A stretch of DNA of 64,000 bases from Pantoea sp. At-9b. Lineage in GTDB: Bacteria > Pseudomonadota > Gammaproteobacteria > Enterobacterales > Enterobacteriaceae. The position numbers and the translations under genes are program-made. The notes beneath the pieces are model-generated. The model was not told the origin of the DNA, ran no database searches, and saw only the letters and a list, made by a program, of their open reading frames with translations. The stretch is from positions 682,001 through 746,000 of the forward strand of contig NC_014837.1 in assembly GCF_000175935.2 (NCBI RefSeq). The letters are read 5' to 3'. Below, piece by piece: positions 38,520 to 50,375 of the stretch; the stretch's first letter is position 1; each line of letters opens with the position of its first letter.

Positions 38520-39458
38520 ATGAAGTTTATCCGCGGTATTTACAATCTCACTCAGCAGCATCGCGGCTGCGTCCTGACCATTGGTAATTTTGACGGGTTT
38601 CATCGCGGCCATCAGGCATTGATGGCTGAACTGGTCGAAGAGGGACGAAAGCGCCAGCTTCCGGTGATCGTGATGCTGTTCGAACCGCAGCCGCTTGAGC
38701 TGTTTGCGGGCGATAAAGCGCCAGCTCGCCTGATGCGTCTGCGTGAAAAACTGAAGTACCTGAAGCAGGCAGGCGTTGATGCGGTGCTGTGTGTCCGCTT
38801 TGATCGCCGTTTTGCCGCCCATTCGGCACAGAGCTTCATCTCTGAACTGCTGGTGGAGAAGCTGAACGTTAAATTCCTCGCCGTCGGCGATGATTTCCGC
38901 TTTGGTGCTGGTCGCCAGGGGGATTTCCTGTTATTACAGAAAGCCGGTGTGGAATATGGCTTTGATGTCATTAGCACCCAGACATTTTGTGATGGTGGCA
39001 AACGCATCAGCAGTACTGCGGTGCGGCAGGCGCTGGCGCAGGATGATTTCGTCCAGGCGCAGACGTTGTTGGGCCATCCCTTCAGCATTTCAGGCCGCGT
39101 GGTGCACGGTGATGCCCTGGGCCGTACCATTGGTTTTCCCACCGCCAATCTCCCTTTACGCCGCACAGTAACGCCGGTGAAGGGCGTGTTTGCGGTTGAA
39201 GTATTGGGGCTGGGTGAACAACCCATCCCTGGCGTGGCCAACATTGGTACGCGCCCGACGGTAAAAGGTCTGCGTCAGCAGCTTGAAGTTCACCTGCTTG
39301 ACACACATATGAATCTTTATGGACGCCACATTGATGTGGTACTGAAACAGAAGATTCGCGACGAACAGCGTTTCGCCTCGCTGGACGCGCTGAAAGAACA
39401 AATAGCGAAAGATGTGGTGACGGCCCGACAATTTTTTGGGCTAAAAACACCGGTTTAA
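38520..39458 (+). CDS. ribF: Bifunctional riboflavin kinase / FAD synthetase
   Basis: 312 residues (E. coli 313). The N-terminal FMN adenylyltransferase of the nucleotidyltransferase fold carries GNFDGFHRGHQAL (about 22-34) and the FRFGAGRQGDF segment; the C-terminal flavokinase contains GRVVHGDALGRTIGFPTANL and the GVANIGTRPTVKG motif. It makes FMN and FAD from riboflavin. First gene of the ribF-ileS-lspA-fkpB-ispH operon. Confidence 0.97.
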   Translation: MKFIRGIYNLTQQHRGCVLTIGNFDGFHRGHQALMAELVEEGRKRQLPVIVMLFEPQPLELFAGDKAPARLMRLREKLKYLKQAGVDAVLCVRFDRRFAAHSAQSFISELLVEKLNVKFLAVGDDFRFGAGRQGDFLLLQKAGVEYGFDVISTQTFCDGGKRISSTAVRQALAQDDFVQAQTLLGHPFSISGRVVHGDALGRTIGFPTANLPLRRTVTPVKGVFAVEVLGLGEQPIPGVANIGTRPTVKGLRQQLEVHLLDTHMNLYGRHIDVVLKQKIRDEQRFASLDALKEQIAKDVVTARQFFGLKTPV

Positions 39459-39485
39459 TGAGCGAAATACGGAACCGAGAATCTG

Positions 39486-42305
39486 ATGAGTGACTATAAA
39501 TCTACCCTGAATTTGCCGGAAACGGGGTTCCCGATGCGTGGCGATCTGGCCAAACGCGAACCGGGAATGCTGCAACGTTGGTATGATGACAACCTGTACG
39601 GCATCATCCGCGAAGCCAAAAAAGGGAAAAAAACCTTTATTCTGCATGATGGCCCTCCCTACGCGAACGGCAGCATTCATATTGGTCACTCCGTTAACAA
39701 GATTCTGAAAGACATTATCGTTAAGTCGAAAGGCATGGCGGGCTTTGATTCGCCTTACGTACCGGGCTGGGACTGCCACGGTCTGCCGATCGAACACAAA
39801 GTTGAGCAGATGATTGGTAAGCCGGGCGAGAAAGTTAGCGCGGCGGAATTCCGTGCAGCTTGCCGTCAATATGCGGCAGAGCAGGTGGAAGGGCAGAAAA
39901 AAGACTTTATCCGTCTTGGCGTGCTGGGCGACTGGGATCGTCCGTATCTGACCATGAACTTCCAGACCGAAGCCAACATCATCCGTGCGCTGGGTAAAAT
40001 CATCGGCAACGGCCACCTGCACAAAGGCGCGAAGCCGGTGCACTGGTGCCTGGACTGCCGCTCGGCGCTGGCGGAAGCCGAAGTCGAATATTATGACAAA
40101 ACCTCGCCATCCATTGACGTGATGTTTAACGCGCTGGATGCCGATGCCGTGCGCGCCAAATTTGGCGTCTCTGCTTCTGAAGGCCCGGTTTCTCTGGTGA
40201 TCTGGACCACCACCCCGTGGACCATGCCTGCCAACCGTGCCATCTCTCTGCACCCGGAATTTGATTACCAGTTGGTGCAGATCGAAGGCCGCAGCCTGAT
40301 CCTTGCTAAAGATCTGGTGGAAAGCGTGATGAAACGCGCGGGCATCAGCGCGTGGCGTGTGCTGGGCGAATGCAAAGGCGCAGCGCTTGAACTGCAACTG
40401 TTTCAGCATCCGTTCCTTGAGCAAATCCAGTCGAAAGTGGTGCTGGGCGAACACGTCACCCTCGAAGCCGGTACCGGTGCAGTACATACCGCGCCTGGCC
40501 ACGGCCCGGACGACTACGTGATCGGCCAGAAATACGGTCTCGAAACCGCTAACCCGGTTGGCCCGGATGGCACCTACCTGCCAGGCACCTATCCGACGCT
40601 GGATGGCGTCAACGTGTTTAAAGCCAACGATATGATCGTTGAGCTGCTGAAAGAGAAAGGCGCGCTGCTGCATGTAGAAAAACTGCTGCACAGCTACCCG
40701 CACTGCTGGCGTCATAAAACGCCGATCATCTTCCGTGCGACCCCACAGTGGTTTATCAGCATGGATCAGAAAGGTCTGCGTGCGCAGTCGCTGAAAGAGA
40801 TCAAAGGCGTGCAGTGGATCCCGGACTGGGGTCAGGCGCGTATCGAAGCGATGGTCGCCAACCGTCCGGACTGGTGTATCTCCCGTCAGCGCACTTGGGG
40901 TGTGCCGATGGCGCTGTTCGTCCACAATGAAACTGAGCAGCTGCACCCGGATACGCTGGCGCTGATGGAAAAAGTGGCGCAGCGTGTGGAGCAGGACGGT
41001 ATTCAGGCGTGGTGGGATCTCGATCCGCGCGACCTGATGGGCGACGATGCTGACAACTACAGCAAAGTGCCGGATACGCTGGATGTATGGTTCGATTCCG
41101 GATCAACCAGCTATGCCGTGGTAGATGCGCGCCCGGAATTCGACGGCCATAGCCCGGATATGTATCTGGAAGGCTCGGATCAGCATCGTGGCTGGTTTAT
41201 GTCTTCGCTGATGATCTCCACCGCGATGAAAGGTAAAGCACCGTATCGCCAGGTACTGACCCATGGCTTCACCGTGGATGGTCAGGGCCGCAAGATGTCA
41301 AAATCCATCGGCAACACCGTGGCACCTCAGGATGTGATGGACAAACTGGGTGCTGATATTCTGCGTCTGTGGGTGGCGTCAACCGACTACTCCGGCGAAA
41401 TGGCGGTCTCCGATGAGATCCTGAAGCGTTCCGCTGATGCCTATCGTCGTATTCGTAACACCGCGCGCTTCCTGCTGGCGAACCTGAACGGCTTTAATCC
41501 GGCGACCGATAAAGTCAGCCCGGAAGAGATGGTGGTGTTGGATCGTTGGGCCGTTGGCCGTGCGCTGGATGCGCAGAACGATATCGTTGCGTCATACGCC
41601 AATTACGATTTCCATGAAGTGATTCAGCGTCTGATGCAGTTCTGTTCGGTAGAGATGGGGTCGTTCTATCTCGACATCATCAAAGACCGTCAGTATACCG
41701 CCAAAGGCGACAGCCTGGCGCGTCGCAGCTGCCAGACGGCACTGTGGCATATCGTTGAAGCGCTGGTGCGCTGGATGGCACCGATCATGTCCTTCACCGC
41801 TGACGAAATCTGGGGCTACCTGCCGGGCGACCGTGCGCAATACGTGTTCACCGAAGAGTGGTACGACGGCCTGTTTGGTCTGGCTGCCGACGAAACGCTG
41901 AACGATGCGTACTGGGCTGAGCTGCTGAAAGTGCGCGGCGAAGTCAACAAGGTGATTGAGCAGGCCCGTACCGATAAACGTATCGGCGGCGCGCTGGAAG
42001 CAACGGTGACCCTGTATGCGGATGCAGAGCTGGCGGCGAAATTGCAGGCGCTGGGCAACGAACTGCGCTTTGTGCTGCTGACTTCTGGCGCGACCGTGGC
42101 GGATTACGCCACAGCGAGCGATGAAGCACAGCAGAGTGAATTGCTGAAAGGTCTGAAAATCGCGCTGCATAAAGCAGAAGGCGAGAAATGTCCGCGTTGC
42201 TGGCATTACACTACCGACGTCGGTCAGAACCCGGAGCATGCGGCGGTCTGCGGACGTTGTTATACCAACGTAGCCGGTAACGGCGAAGAGCGTAAGTTTG
42301 CCTGA
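39486..42305 (+). CDS. ileS: Isoleucyl-tRNA synthetase
   Basis: 939 residues (E. coli 938). Class I synthetase: HIGH motif at 65-68 ([10 protein letters not shown]), CP1 editing domain with the [13 protein letters not shown] region, KMSKS at 603-607 ([10 protein letters not shown]), anticodon-binding helices, and a C-terminal zinc finger with CPRCWH and CGRCYTN cysteine pairs. It charges tRNA-Ile and edits valine. The stop overlaps the lspA start (TGATG), the usual coupled arrangement. Long frames on the opposite strand are shadows. Confidence 0.98.
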   Translation: MSDYKSTLNLPETGFPMRGDLAKREPGMLQRWYDDNLYGIIREAKKGKKTFILHDGPPYANGSIHIGHSVNKILKDIIVKSKGMAGFDSPYVPGWDCHGLPIEHKVEQMIGKPGEKVSAAEFRAACRQYAAEQVEGQKKDFIRLGVLGDWDRPYLTMNFQTEANIIRALGKIIGNGHLHKGAKPVHWCLDCRSALAEAEVEYYDKTSPSIDVMFNALDADAVRAKFGVSASEGPVSLVIWTTTPWTMPANRAISLHPEFDYQLVQIEGRSLILAKDLVESVMKRAGISAWRVLGECKGAALELQLFQHPFLEQIQSKVVLGEHVTLEAGTGAVHTAPGHGPDDYVIGQKYGLETANPVGPDGTYLPGTYPTLDGVNVFKANDMIVELLKEKGALLHVEKLLHSYPHCWRHKTPIIFRATPQWFISMDQKGLRAQSLKEIKGVQWIPDWGQARIEAMVANRPDWCISRQRTWGVPMALFVHNETEQLHPDTLALMEKVAQRVEQDGIQAWWDLDPRDLMGDDADNYSKVPDTLDVWFDSGSTSYAVVDARPEFDGHSPDMYLEGSDQHRGWFMSSLMISTAMKGKAPYRQVLTHGFTVDGQGRKMSKSIGNTVAPQDVMDKLGADILRLWVASTDYSGEMAVSDEILKRSADAYRRIRNTARFLLANLNGFNPATDKVSPEEMVVLDRWAVGRALDAQNDIVASYANYDFHEVIQRLMQFCSVEMGSFYLDIIKDRQYTAKGDSLARRSCQTALWHIVEALVRWMAPIMSFTADEIWGYLPGDRAQYVFTEEWYDGLFGLAADETLNDAYWAELLKVRGEVNKVIEQARTDKRIGGALEATVTLYADAELAAKLQALGNELRFVLLTSGATVADYATASDEAQQSELLKGLKIALHKAEGEKCPRCWHYTTDVGQNPEHAAVCGRCYTNVAGNGEERKFA

Positions 42306-42805
42306 TGAGTAAAGCGATTTTCTCAACCGGATTGCGCTGGCTGTGGCTGGTGCTGGTAGTGATTGTGGTCGATTTCGCCAGTAAGCAGTGGATCATGAAT
42401 AACATGATGCTGCACGAAACGCGGCCGCTGATACCGTTCCTGAATCTGTTCTACGCGCACAACTATGGCGCGGCGTTCAGTTTCCTGGCGGATAAAGGCG
42501 GCTGGCAGCGCTGGTTCTTTGCCGGTATCGCCATCGCGATTGTGGTGGCGTTGCTGGTGATGATGTACCGCAATCCGGCCCGCAACAAATTAACCAACAT
42601 TGCCTATGCGCTGATTATCGGCGGGGCATTAGGTAACCTGTTTGATCGCGCGTATCACGGGTTTGTGGTCGATTTTATCGACTTCTACATCGGTGACTGG
42701 CACTTCGCGACCTTTAATATCGCTGACTGTGGCATCTGTATCGGTGCTGCGTTGGTGGTGCTGGAGGGCTTCTTAAGCCCGAAAGGCAAACAGGTGAAAG
42801 ATTAA
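42305..42805 (+). CDS. lspA: Lipoprotein signal peptidase (signal peptidase II)
   Basis: 166 residues (E. coli 164), four transmembrane helices. Catalytic aspartates Asp123 (GFVVDFIDF) and Asp141 ([11 protein letters not shown]), and the conserved N-terminal Asp in VVDFASKQW. It cleaves prolipoprotein signal peptides after lipidation by Lgt, at the periplasmic face of the inner membrane. ATG overlaps the ileS stop by one base. Confidence 0.97.
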   Translation: MSKAIFSTGLRWLWLVLVVIVVDFASKQWIMNNMMLHETRPLIPFLNLFYAHNYGAAFSFLADKGGWQRWFFAGIAIAIVVALLVMMYRNPARNKLTNIAYALIIGGALGNLFDRAYHGFVVDFIDFYIGDWHFATFNIADCGICIGAALVVLEGFLSPKGKQVKD

Positions 42806-42814
42806 GGGTAAAAG

Positions 42815-43285
42815 ATGACAGACTCTGTACAGCGCGACAGCGCGTTGCTGGTGCATTTTACGCTGAAGCTGGAAGATGGTTCGACAGCAGAATCGACGCG
42901 TGCCAACGGCAAACCCGCGCTGTTTCGTCTCGGTGATGGCAGCCTGTCGGCGGCGCTGGAGCAGGAACTGCTGGGACGTAAAGTCGGCGATAAGCACGGC
43001 TTTACCCTCGCACCGGAAGATGCCTTTGGTGGCATCAGTCCGGACCTGATCCAATACTTTTCACGTCGTGATTTTATCGACGCGGGCGAGCCGGAAGTCG
43101 GTGCCATCATGCTGTTCAGCGGCATGGGTGGCAGCGAAATGCCGGGGGTGATCCGTGAAGTCTCCGGTGATTCGATCACCGTAGACTTTAACCACCCGCT
43201 GGCGGGTCAGCGCATTCAGTTTGAGATTGAAGTGCTGGAGATTGATCCGGTCCTGGAGGCAAGCGATGCAAATCCTGTTAGCTAA
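42815..43285 (+). CDS. fkpB: FKBP-type peptidyl-prolyl isomerase FkpB (SlpA)
   Basis: 156 residues (E. coli 149). SlyD-like arrangement: an FKBP domain with an insert-in-flap region; [19 protein letters not shown]-like LAPEDAFGG, and [10 protein letters not shown] are diagnostic. Cytoplasmic proline isomerase and chaperone. The C-terminus is seven residues longer than in E. coli and overlaps the ispH start by 20 bases. Confidence 0.95.
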   Translation: MTDSVQRDSALLVHFTLKLEDGSTAESTRANGKPALFRLGDGSLSAALEQELLGRKVGDKHGFTLAPEDAFGGISPDLIQYFSRRDFIDAGEPEVGAIMLFSGMGGSEMPGVIREVSGDSITVDFNHPLAGQRIQFEIEVLEIDPVLEASDANPVS

Positions 43286-44219
43286 CCCGCGTGGTTTCTG
43301 TGCAGGCGTGGATCGCGCCATCAGCATCGTTGAGCGCGCGCTGGAGATGTACGGCGCGCCAATCTATGTGCGCCATGAAGTGGTGCATAACCGCTACGTG
43401 GTCAGCAGCCTGCGCGAGCGCGGGGCCATCTTTATCGAAGAGATCAGCGAAGTGCCGGATGACGCTATCCTGATCTTCTCGGCGCACGGGGTATCTCAGG
43501 CAGTACGTGCTGAAGCGAAGGCGCGGAATCTGACCATGCTGTTTGATGCCACCTGTCCGTTGGTGACCAAAGTGCATATGGAAGTGGCACGCGCCAGCCG
43601 TAAAGGTGTCGAGGCCATTCTGATTGGGCATGCGGGTCACCCGGAAGTGGAAGGGACGATGGGGCAGTACAGCAACCCCAACGGCGGCATGTATCTGGTG
43701 GAATCGCCGGAAGATGTGTTCAAACTGCAGGTCAAAGATGAAAGCAACCTGTGCTTTATGACCCAGACGACGTTGTCGGTCGATGATACGTCAGACGTGA
43801 TTGACGCGCTGCGTCAGCGTTTCCCGGCAATCATCGGACCGCGTAAAGATGATATCTGCTACGCCACCACCAACCGTCAGGAAGCGGTGCGTGTGCTGGC
43901 GCGTGATGCTGAGGTGGTGCTGGTGGTCGGGTCGAAAAACTCGTCCAACTCCAATCGCCTGGCGGAACTGGCCCAGCGAGCTGGCAAACTGGCGAAGCTG
44001 ATCGACTCTGCCGATGATATTCAGGAAGAGTGGGTAAAAGGCGTGACCACCATTGGTGTCACTGCCGGGGCTTCAGCGCCGGATGTTCTGGTGCAGCAAG
44101 TGATTCAGCGTCTGCGCGATCTGGGCGGCGAAGCGGCGATTGAACTGATTGGCCGTGAAGAAAACATCGTATTTGAAGTACCGAAAGAACTGCGTGTAGA
44201 AGTACGCAACGTGCAGTAA
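43266..44219 (+). CDS. ispH: 4-hydroxy-3-methylbut-2-enyl diphosphate reductase
   Basis: 317 residues (E. coli 316). Last enzyme of the MEP isoprenoid pathway, making IPP and DMAPP with a [4Fe-4S] cluster held by Cys12 (PRGFCAGV), the Cys in DATCPLVTK and the Cys in [11 protein letters not shown]; Glu in [10 protein letters not shown] lies at the active site. Start is ATG at 43266 with TGGAGG before it; it overlaps the fkpB 3' end, typical for this operon. A paired repeat follows the stop; rihC, next in E. coli, is absent. Confidence 0.97.
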   Translation: MQILLANPRGFCAGVDRAISIVERALEMYGAPIYVRHEVVHNRYVVSSLRERGAIFIEEISEVPDDAILIFSAHGVSQAVRAEAKARNLTMLFDATCPLVTKVHMEVARASRKGVEAILIGHAGHPEVEGTMGQYSNPNGGMYLVESPEDVFKLQVKDESNLCFMTQTTLSVDDTSDVIDALRQRFPAIIGPRKDDICYATTNRQEAVRVLARDAEVVLVVGSKNSSNSNRLAELAQRAGKLAKLIDSADDIQEEWVKGVTTIGVTAGASAPDVLVQQVIQRLRDLGGEAAIELIGREENIVFEVPKELRVEVRNVQ

Positions 44220-44229
44220 TCCCTTCCCC

Positions 44230-44296
44230 GTAGCGGCGCGATTTATCGCGCTTTTTTTCGACCGGCAAAAAGACGCGCGATAAATCGCGCCGCTAC
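44230..44296. repeat. 22-bp palindromic repeat, inverted pair (copies 3 and 4)
   Basis: A direct unit at 44230-44251 and an exact inverted unit at 44275-44296, separated by 23 bp that include a T7 run (44252-44258). In RNA the two would form a 22-bp stem with an internal loop just after ispH, so the pair could act as a terminator or an mRNA-stabilising BIME-like element. Confidence 0.88.
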
Positions 44297-44458
44297 ACCA
44301 ATCCGCGCAAGCCTATTTCCACCTGGTGAGATTGCTTTTACTGATAATCTGACGCGGCTGGCATAAAATTCTTATTATCCCTTTTTTATTGTGGCGTGAC
44401 TGTTATCTGACCGTTAACCTGTTTGCGCTTTGCATGCATAGATTTGTATCAGGAATGA

Positions 44459-45280
<822 letters not shown>

Positions 45281-45334
45281 GTGTTGTGAACCATCGTGAT
45301 GTGGTTATTTCAATCGGTAAGACATTGATTGAAT

Positions 45335-45364
45335 AGGGCAATATTATTATTGCCCTTTATTTTA
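45335..45364 (+). terminator. dapB terminator
   Basis: AGGGCAATA-TTAT-TATTGCCCT, a 9-bp perfect stem followed by TTATTTT. Confidence 0.85.
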
Positions 45365-45702
45365 CCTATAAAAAGTCGGTTTGGTTAAAATTGATTACTA
45401 AGATGCCTGTTTATCTATGTTTGTGATCATTATTTATCCGCTAAAACATCATTTTTTACCATTTGGTCAAAAATATCCTCCAGCTAGCACGCTTTTTAGA
45501 TTATTTCCGCCTCGCAACCGTTTATTTTTCCGAGTTGTCTCGCTCTTTTGTCCCTTTCTGTGGCTTTTAACATTCAGTTGCCCGAAAAAAACAAAAAAAT
45601 AACGTCTCAGGGTAGACAAGGTGCAGGTCGATCATTAGAATGCGCGCAATTTGCCAAAAATCGACCAGTCAGGCGGTTTTTGCATTGATTCAGGACCGTA
45701 TT
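45365..45702. other. carAB upstream regulatory region, no gene seen
   Basis: AT-rich region between the dapB terminator and the ARG boxes. A 61-codon open frame at 45417-45602 has no ribosome binding site or family resemblance and overlaps the RutR-like site, so I do not call it. In E. coli the equivalent region carries the pyrimidine-controlled P1 promoter and sites for RutR, PepA, IHF and PurR; apart from the RutR-like site I could not identify these. Confidence 0.6.
45455..45470. promoter_or_regulatory. RutR-like operator upstream of carAB
   Basis: TTTACCATTTGGTCAA matches the RutR palindrome TTGACCAnnTGGTCAA at 13 of 14 defined positions, about 280-300 bp before carA. In E. coli RutR, released by uracil, acts on carAB P1 from a similar upstream position. 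Confidence 0.6.
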
Positions 45703-45740
45703 TTGAATTAATATGCAAATATTGTGACTGTTTATTCCCT
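45703..45740 (+). promoter_or_regulatory. Tandem ARG boxes at the proximal carAB promoter
   Basis: Two 18-bp ArgR half-operators: TTGAATTAATATGCAAAT (45703-45720) and, after about 2-3 bp, TGTGACTGTTTATTCCCT (45723-45740). Sequence and spacing closely follow E. coli carAB P2, which is repressed by ArgR with arginine. The carA ribosome binding site follows directly. Confidence 0.75.
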
Positions 45741-45750
45741 GGAGGATGTT

Positions 45751-46899
45751 TTGATTAAGTCAGCGCTCTTGGTTCTGGAAGACGGAACCCAATTCCACGG
45801 TCGGGCCATCGGGGCAACGGGATCGGCAGTGGGGGAGGTCGTTTTCAATACGTCAATGACCGGTTATCAAGAAATCCTCACTGATCCCTCCTATTCCCGC
45901 CAGATCGTCACCCTCACTTATCCCCATATCGGCAATGTTGGCGTTAATGCCGCCGACGCAGAGTCCAGTCAAATTCATGCCCAAGGCCTTGTTATTCGCG
46001 ACCTGCCGCTGATTACCAGCAACTTCCGTAGCGAAGAGAGCTTGTCAGCTTACTTGCAGCGCAACAACATCGTCGCCATTGCCGATATAGATACTCGCAA
46101 GCTGACGCGTCTGCTGCGTGAGAAAGGGGCACAGAACGGCTGCATCATCGCCGGTGATAACCCGGATGCCGCGCTGGCGTTGCAGAAGGCCCAAGCCTTC
46201 CCGGGCCTGAAAGGTATGGACCTGGCAAAAGAAGTGACGACCGCAGAAACCTATCCGTGGCAGCAGGGGAGCTGGACACTGGCAGGTGACCTGCCAGAGC
46301 AGAAATCAGCAGAAGAATTACCCTTCCACGTGGTGGCTTACGATTTTGGTGCCAAGCGCAATATCCTGCGTATGCTGGTGGATCGCGGCTGCCGCCTGAC
46401 GGTCGTACCGGCGCAGACCTCAGCGGAAGACGTGCTGAAGCTGAACCCGGACGGTATCTTCCTCTCCAACGGTCCTGGCGACCCGGAGCCGTGCGATTAC
46501 GCCATCAGCGCGATTCAGTCTTTCCTTAATACCGACATCCCGGTATTCGGTATCTGCCTCGGCCATCAGTTGCTGGCGCTGGCAAGCGGTGCGAAGACCA
46601 TCAAAATGAAGCTGGGCCATCATGGCGGCAACCATCCGGTGAAAGATCTCGACAACAACACCGTGATGATCACTGCACAGAACCACGGTTTCGCCGTTGA
46701 TGACAGCAACTTACCGGCTAATTTGCGTGTGACCCATGTGTCGCTGTTCGACCAGACCGTGCAGGGCATTCACCGTACCGACAAACCGGCTTTCAGCTTC
46801 CAGGGACACCCGGAAGCCAGCCCAGGCCCGCACGATGCGGCGCCGCTGTTCGATCACTTTATCGAACTGATTGAAGCCCACCGTTCTAACGCGAAGTAA
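45751..46899 (+). CDS. carA: Carbamoyl-phosphate synthase small subunit
   Basis: 382 residues, as E. coli CarA. C-terminal class I glutamine amidotransferase with the nucleophilic cysteine in [13 protein letters not shown] (near 269) and His/Glu in [11 protein letters not shown] (near 353-355). It releases ammonia from glutamine and channels it to CarB. Start is TTG at 45751 after the strong site TGGAGG, matching the E. coli UUG start and the N-terminus [16 protein letters not shown]; an upstream in-frame GTG at 45724 lies inside the second ARG box and is rejected. carB follows after 13 bp. Confidence 0.97.
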   Translation: MIKSALLVLEDGTQFHGRAIGATGSAVGEVVFNTSMTGYQEILTDPSYSRQIVTLTYPHIGNVGVNAADAESSQIHAQGLVIRDLPLITSNFRSEESLSAYLQRNNIVAIADIDTRKLTRLLREKGAQNGCIIAGDNPDAALALQKAQAFPGLKGMDLAKEVTTAETYPWQQGSWTLAGDLPEQKSAEELPFHVVAYDFGAKRNILRMLVDRGCRLTVVPAQTSAEDVLKLNPDGIFLSNGPGDPEPCDYAISAIQSFLNTDIPVFGICLGHQLLALASGAKTIKMKLGHHGGNHPVKDLDNNTVMITAQNHGFAVDDSNLPANLRVTHVSLFDQTVQGIHRTDKPAFSFQGHPEASPGPHDAAPLFDHFIELIEAHRSNAK

Positions 46900-46912
46900 T
46901 CAGGAGCTAACG

Positions 46913-49900
46913 ATGCCAAAACGTACAGACATAAAATCCATCCTGATCCTTGGCGCAGGTCCGATCGTTATCGGCCAGGCATGTGAATTTGACTACTCCG
47001 GTGCACAGGCGTGTAAAGCGCTGCGTGAAGAGGGTTACCGCGTCATTCTGGTGAACTCCAACCCGGCTACCATTATGACCGACCCGGAAATGGCCGATGC
47101 GACCTATATCGAGCCGATCCACTGGGAAGTGGTGCGCAAAATCATCGAAAAAGAGCGCCCGGATGCGGTGCTGCCAACCATGGGCGGCCAGACGGCGCTG
47201 AACTGTGCGCTGGAGCTGGAGCGTCAGGGTGTGCTGGAAGAGTTCGGCGTGACCATGATCGGTGCGACGGCTGATGCGATTGATAAAGCCGAAGACCGCC
47301 GCCGTTTCGACGTGGCGATGAAAAGCATCGGTCTGGATACCGCACGTTCCGGTATCGCGCACACCATGGAAGAAGCGCTGGCAGTGGCTGAAGATGTTGG
47401 CTTCCCGTGCATTATCCGTCCTTCCTTTACCATGGGCGGCACCGGTGGCGGTATCGCGTATAACCGCGAAGAGTTTGAAGAGATTTGCGAACGCGGTCTG
47501 GACCTGTCGCCGACCAATGAGCTGCTGATTGACGAGTCGCTGATTGGCTGGAAAGAGTACGAGATGGAAGTGGTGCGTGATAAAAACGACAACTGCATCA
47601 TCGTCTGCTCGATCGAAAACTTCGATGCGATGGGTATCCATACCGGTGACTCCATCACCGTAGCGCCAGCGCAGACCCTGACCGACAAAGAGTATCAAAT
47701 CATGCGTAACGCCTCGCTGGCGGTACTGCGTGAAATCGGGGTTGAGACCGGCGGTTCCAACGTCCAGTTCTCCGTTAACCCGAAAGACGGTCGCCTGATC
47801 GTCATCGAGATGAACCCGCGCGTATCCCGTTCTTCGGCGCTGGCTTCTAAAGCGACCGGCTTCCCGATTGCGAAGGTGGCAGCGAAACTGGCGGTGGGCT
47901 TTACCCTCGACGAACTGATGAACGACATCACCGGTGGTCGTACTCCGGCATCCTTTGAGCCGTCCATCGACTACGTTGTGACCAAGATTCCGCGCTTTAA
48001 CTTCGAGAAGTTTGCCGGTGCTAACGACCGTCTGACCACCCAGATGAAATCTGTCGGTGAAGTGATGGCGATTGGCCGTACTTTCCAGGAATCGATGCAG
48101 AAAGCGCTGCGCGGTCTGGAAGTGGGTGCCAACGGTTTTGACCCGAAAGTGAACCTTGATGATGCCGAAGCGCTGACCCGCATTCGCCGCGAGCTGAAAG
48201 ATGCCGGTTCTGACCGTATCTGGTACATCGCCGATGCGTTCCGTGCAGGCATGTCGGTTGATGGCGTGTTCAACCTGACCAACATTGACCGCTGGTTCCT
48301 GGTGCAGATTGAGGAGCTGGTGCGTCTGGAAGAGCAGGTGGCGCGCGAAGGCGTGAAGGTGTTGGACTTTGCCTTCCTGCGTGCGCTGAAGCGTAAAGGC
48401 TTTGCCGATGCGCGTCTGGCAACGCTGGCTGGCGTGGCGGAAAGTGAAATCCGTAAACTGCGTCAGCAGTTCAACCTGCACCCGGTGTACAAACGTGTTG
48501 ATACCTGTGCGGCAGAGTTCGCGACCGACACGGCCTATATGTACTCGACCTATGAGGAAGAGTGTGAAGCCAATCCTAACCAGGATCGCGACAAGATCAT
48601 GGTACTGGGCGGTGGTCCGAACCGTATCGGCCAGGGCATCGAGTTTGACTACTGCTGCGTCCACGCCGCGCTGGCGCTGCGTGAAGATGGTTTCGAGACC
48701 ATCATGGTTAACTGCAACCCGGAAACCGTCTCTACCGACTACGACACTTCTGACCGTCTCTACTTCGAGCCGGTTACGCTGGAAGATGTGCTGGAAATCG
48801 TGCGCATCGAGCAGCCGAAAGGCGTCATCGTCCAGTACGGCGGTCAGACGCCGCTGAAACTGGCGCGTGCGTTGGAAGCGGCCGGTGTGCCGGTTATCGG
48901 TACCAGCCCGGACGCGATTGACCGCGCTGAAGACCGTGAACGTTTCCAGCAGGCGGTTGAGCGTCTGAACCTGAAACAACCGGCTAATGCCACGGTGTCT
49001 ACCCTGGAGCAGGCGGTGGAAAAAGCGGTCGGTATCGGTTATCCGCTGGTGGTGCGTCCGTCTTACGTCCTGGGTGGCCGTGCGATGGAAATCGTTTACG
49101 ACGAAATCGACCTGAAGCGTTACTTCCAGACGGCGGTATCCGTTTCTAACGATGCGCCCGTTCTGCTGGACCGTTTCCTCGATGACGCGGTTGAAGTGGA
49201 CGTGGATGCGATTTGCGACGGCGAGCGCGTGCTGATTGGCGGCATCATGGAACATATCGAGCAGGCGGGTGTGCACTCTGGTGACTCCGCGTGTTCTCTG
49301 CCAGCCTACACCCTGAATGCTGAGATTCAGGACGTGATGCGTCAGCAGGTGGAAAAACTGGCGTTCGAACTGAATGTCCGTGGTCTGATGAACGTGCAGT
49401 TTGCGGTGAAAGACAATGAAGTCTACCTGATTGAAGTTAACCCGCGTGCGGCGCGTACCGTACCGTTCGTCTCCAAAGCGACCGGTGTACCGCTGGCGAA
49501 AGTGGCGGCGCGCGTGATGGCAGGTAAAACGCTGGCTGAGCAGGGCGTCACCAAAGAGGTGATTCCGCCGTACTACTCTGTGAAAGAAGTGGTGCTGCCG
49601 TTCAACAAGTTCCAGGGTGTTGACCCGATCCTCGGCCCGGAAATGCGTTCAACCGGTGAAGTGATGGGCGTAGGTCGTACCTTCGCGGAAGCCTTCGCCA
49701 AAGCGATGCTGGGTGCGCAGAGCAACATGAAGAAATCCGGTCGTGCGCTGCTGTCGGTGCGTGAAGGCGATAAGAAACGTATCGTTGATCTGGCGGCGAA
49801 ATTGCAGAAGTTTGGCTTTGAGCTGGATGCTACCCATGGCACCGCCGTGGTGCTGGGTGAAGCCGGTATCAACCCGCGTCTGGTGAATAAGGTTCATGAA

Positions 49901-50137
49901 GGTCGCCCGCACATTCAGGACCGCCTGAAGAACGGTGAATACACCTACATCGTCAACACTACCGCAGGGCGTCAGGCGATTGAGGATTCCAAGCTGATTC
50001 GCCGCAGTGCGCTGCAATACAAAGTGCATTACGACACCACGTTGAACGGTGGTTTTGCCACGGCGATGGCGTTGAATGCGGATCCAACCGAAAAAGTGAT
50101 TTCTGTGCAGGAAATGCATCAGCAAATCACCGGTTAA
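46913..50137 (+). CDS. carB: Carbamoyl-phosphate synthase large subunit
   Basis: 1074 residues (E. coli 1073). Two homologous ATP-grasp halves (about 1-400 and 550-935; the first makes carboxyphosphate, the second phosphorylates carbamate), an oligomerisation domain in between and a C-terminal allosteric domain (about 936-1074) that binds UMP, IMP and ornithine. Repeated motifs: [19 protein letters not shown] and [34 protein letters not shown] and [16 protein letters not shown]. Start ATG at 46913 with CAGGAG. A very long open frame on the opposite strand is a codon-bias shadow. Confidence 0.98.
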   Translation: MPKRTDIKSILILGAGPIVIGQACEFDYSGAQACKALREEGYRVILVNSNPATIMTDPEMADATYIEPIHWEVVRKIIEKERPDAVLPTMGGQTALNCALELERQGVLEEFGVTMIGATADAIDKAEDRRRFDVAMKSIGLDTARSGIAHTMEEALAVAEDVGFPCIIRPSFTMGGTGGGIAYNREEFEEICERGLDLSPTNELLIDESLIGWKEYEMEVVRDKNDNCIIVCSIENFDAMGIHTGDSITVAPAQTLTDKEYQIMRNASLAVLREIGVETGGSNVQFSVNPKDGRLIVIEMNPRVSRSSALASKATGFPIAKVAAKLAVGFTLDELMNDITGGRTPASFEPSIDYVVTKIPRFNFEKFAGANDRLTTQMKSVGEVMAIGRTFQESMQKALRGLEVGANGFDPKVNLDDAEALTRIRRELKDAGSDRIWYIADAFRAGMSVDGVFNLTNIDRWFLVQIEELVRLEEQVAREGVKVLDFAFLRALKRKGFADARLATLAGVAESEIRKLRQQFNLHPVYKRVDTCAAEFATDTAYMYSTYEEECEANPNQDRDKIMVLGGGPNRIGQGIEFDYCCVHAALALREDGFETIMVNCNPETVSTDYDTSDRLYFEPVTLEDVLEIVRIEQPKGVIVQYGGQTPLKLARALEAAGVPVIGTSPDAIDRAEDRERFQQAVERLNLKQPANATVSTLEQAVEKAVGIGYPLVVRPSYVLGGRAMEIVYDEIDLKRYFQTAVSVSNDAPVLLDRFLDDAVEVDVDAICDGERVLIGGIMEHIEQAGVHSGDSACSLPAYTLNAEIQDVMRQQVEKLAFELNVRGLMNVQFAVKDNEVYLIEVNPRAARTVPFVSKATGVPLAKVAARVMAGKTLAEQGVTKEVIPPYYSVKEVVLPFNKFQGVDPILGPEMRSTGEVMGVGRTFAEAFAKAMLGAQSNMKKSGRALLSVREGDKKRIVDLAAKLQKFGFELDATHGTAVVLGEAGINPRLVNKVHEGRPHIQDRLKNGEYTYIVNTTAGRQAIEDSKLIRRSALQYKVHYDTTLNGGFATAMALNADPTEKVISVQEMHQQITG

Positions 50138-50159
50138 TCGGTCTGCTCAGATCATCAAC

Positions 50160-50187
50160 AACGGCTCCTCAGGGAGCCGTTTTTTTT
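50160..50187 (+). terminator. carAB terminator
   Basis: AACGGCTCC-TCAG-GGAGCCGTT stem with a T-run to 50187. The stem is the same as that of the terminator after the following porin gene. Confidence 0.92.
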
Positions 50188-50305
50188 GCACGATTGTTAA
50201 TCTGCGCATAACATTAGTTTATGACAATATTATGATTTCATTAATTTTTAGCGCTTGATGCGGTATTGAATGTCCACACAATTATTAGCACAAATTTATA
50301 AATAG

Positions 50306-50354
50306 AAAGCGAGGCCGCTCGCTTTAGTATTTCGTTCGCTCATCTTTTCGAGCG
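50306..50354 (+). other. Two hairpins in the porin leader
   Basis: AAAGCGAG-GCCG-CTCGCTTT (50306-50325) and CGCTC-ATCTTTTC-GAGCG (50337-50354) lie just before the porin start in an otherwise AT-rich leader. The Shine-Dalgarno (GGGAT at 50360-50364) is weak and right after them, so translation may be controlled by structure or by a small RNA; this is inference. Confidence 0.45.
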
Positions 50355-50375
50355 TAACTGGGATATTTATAACAA

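Noticed and set aside
45417..45602. 61-codon open frame upstream of carA
   Set aside because: No ribosome binding site, unusual composition (Phe, Leu, Pro), overlaps the RutR-like site in a known regulatory region.
46907..49276. 789-codon open frame antisense to carB (also 498 codons at 5703-7199 antisense to urtB, 501 at 39441-40946 antisense to ileS, 535 at 15467-17074 antisense to slt)
   Set aside because: Each lies wholly or almost wholly opposite a well-conserved gene, has Arg/His/Gln-rich composition without domains, and follows from strong third-position GC bias of the real gene.
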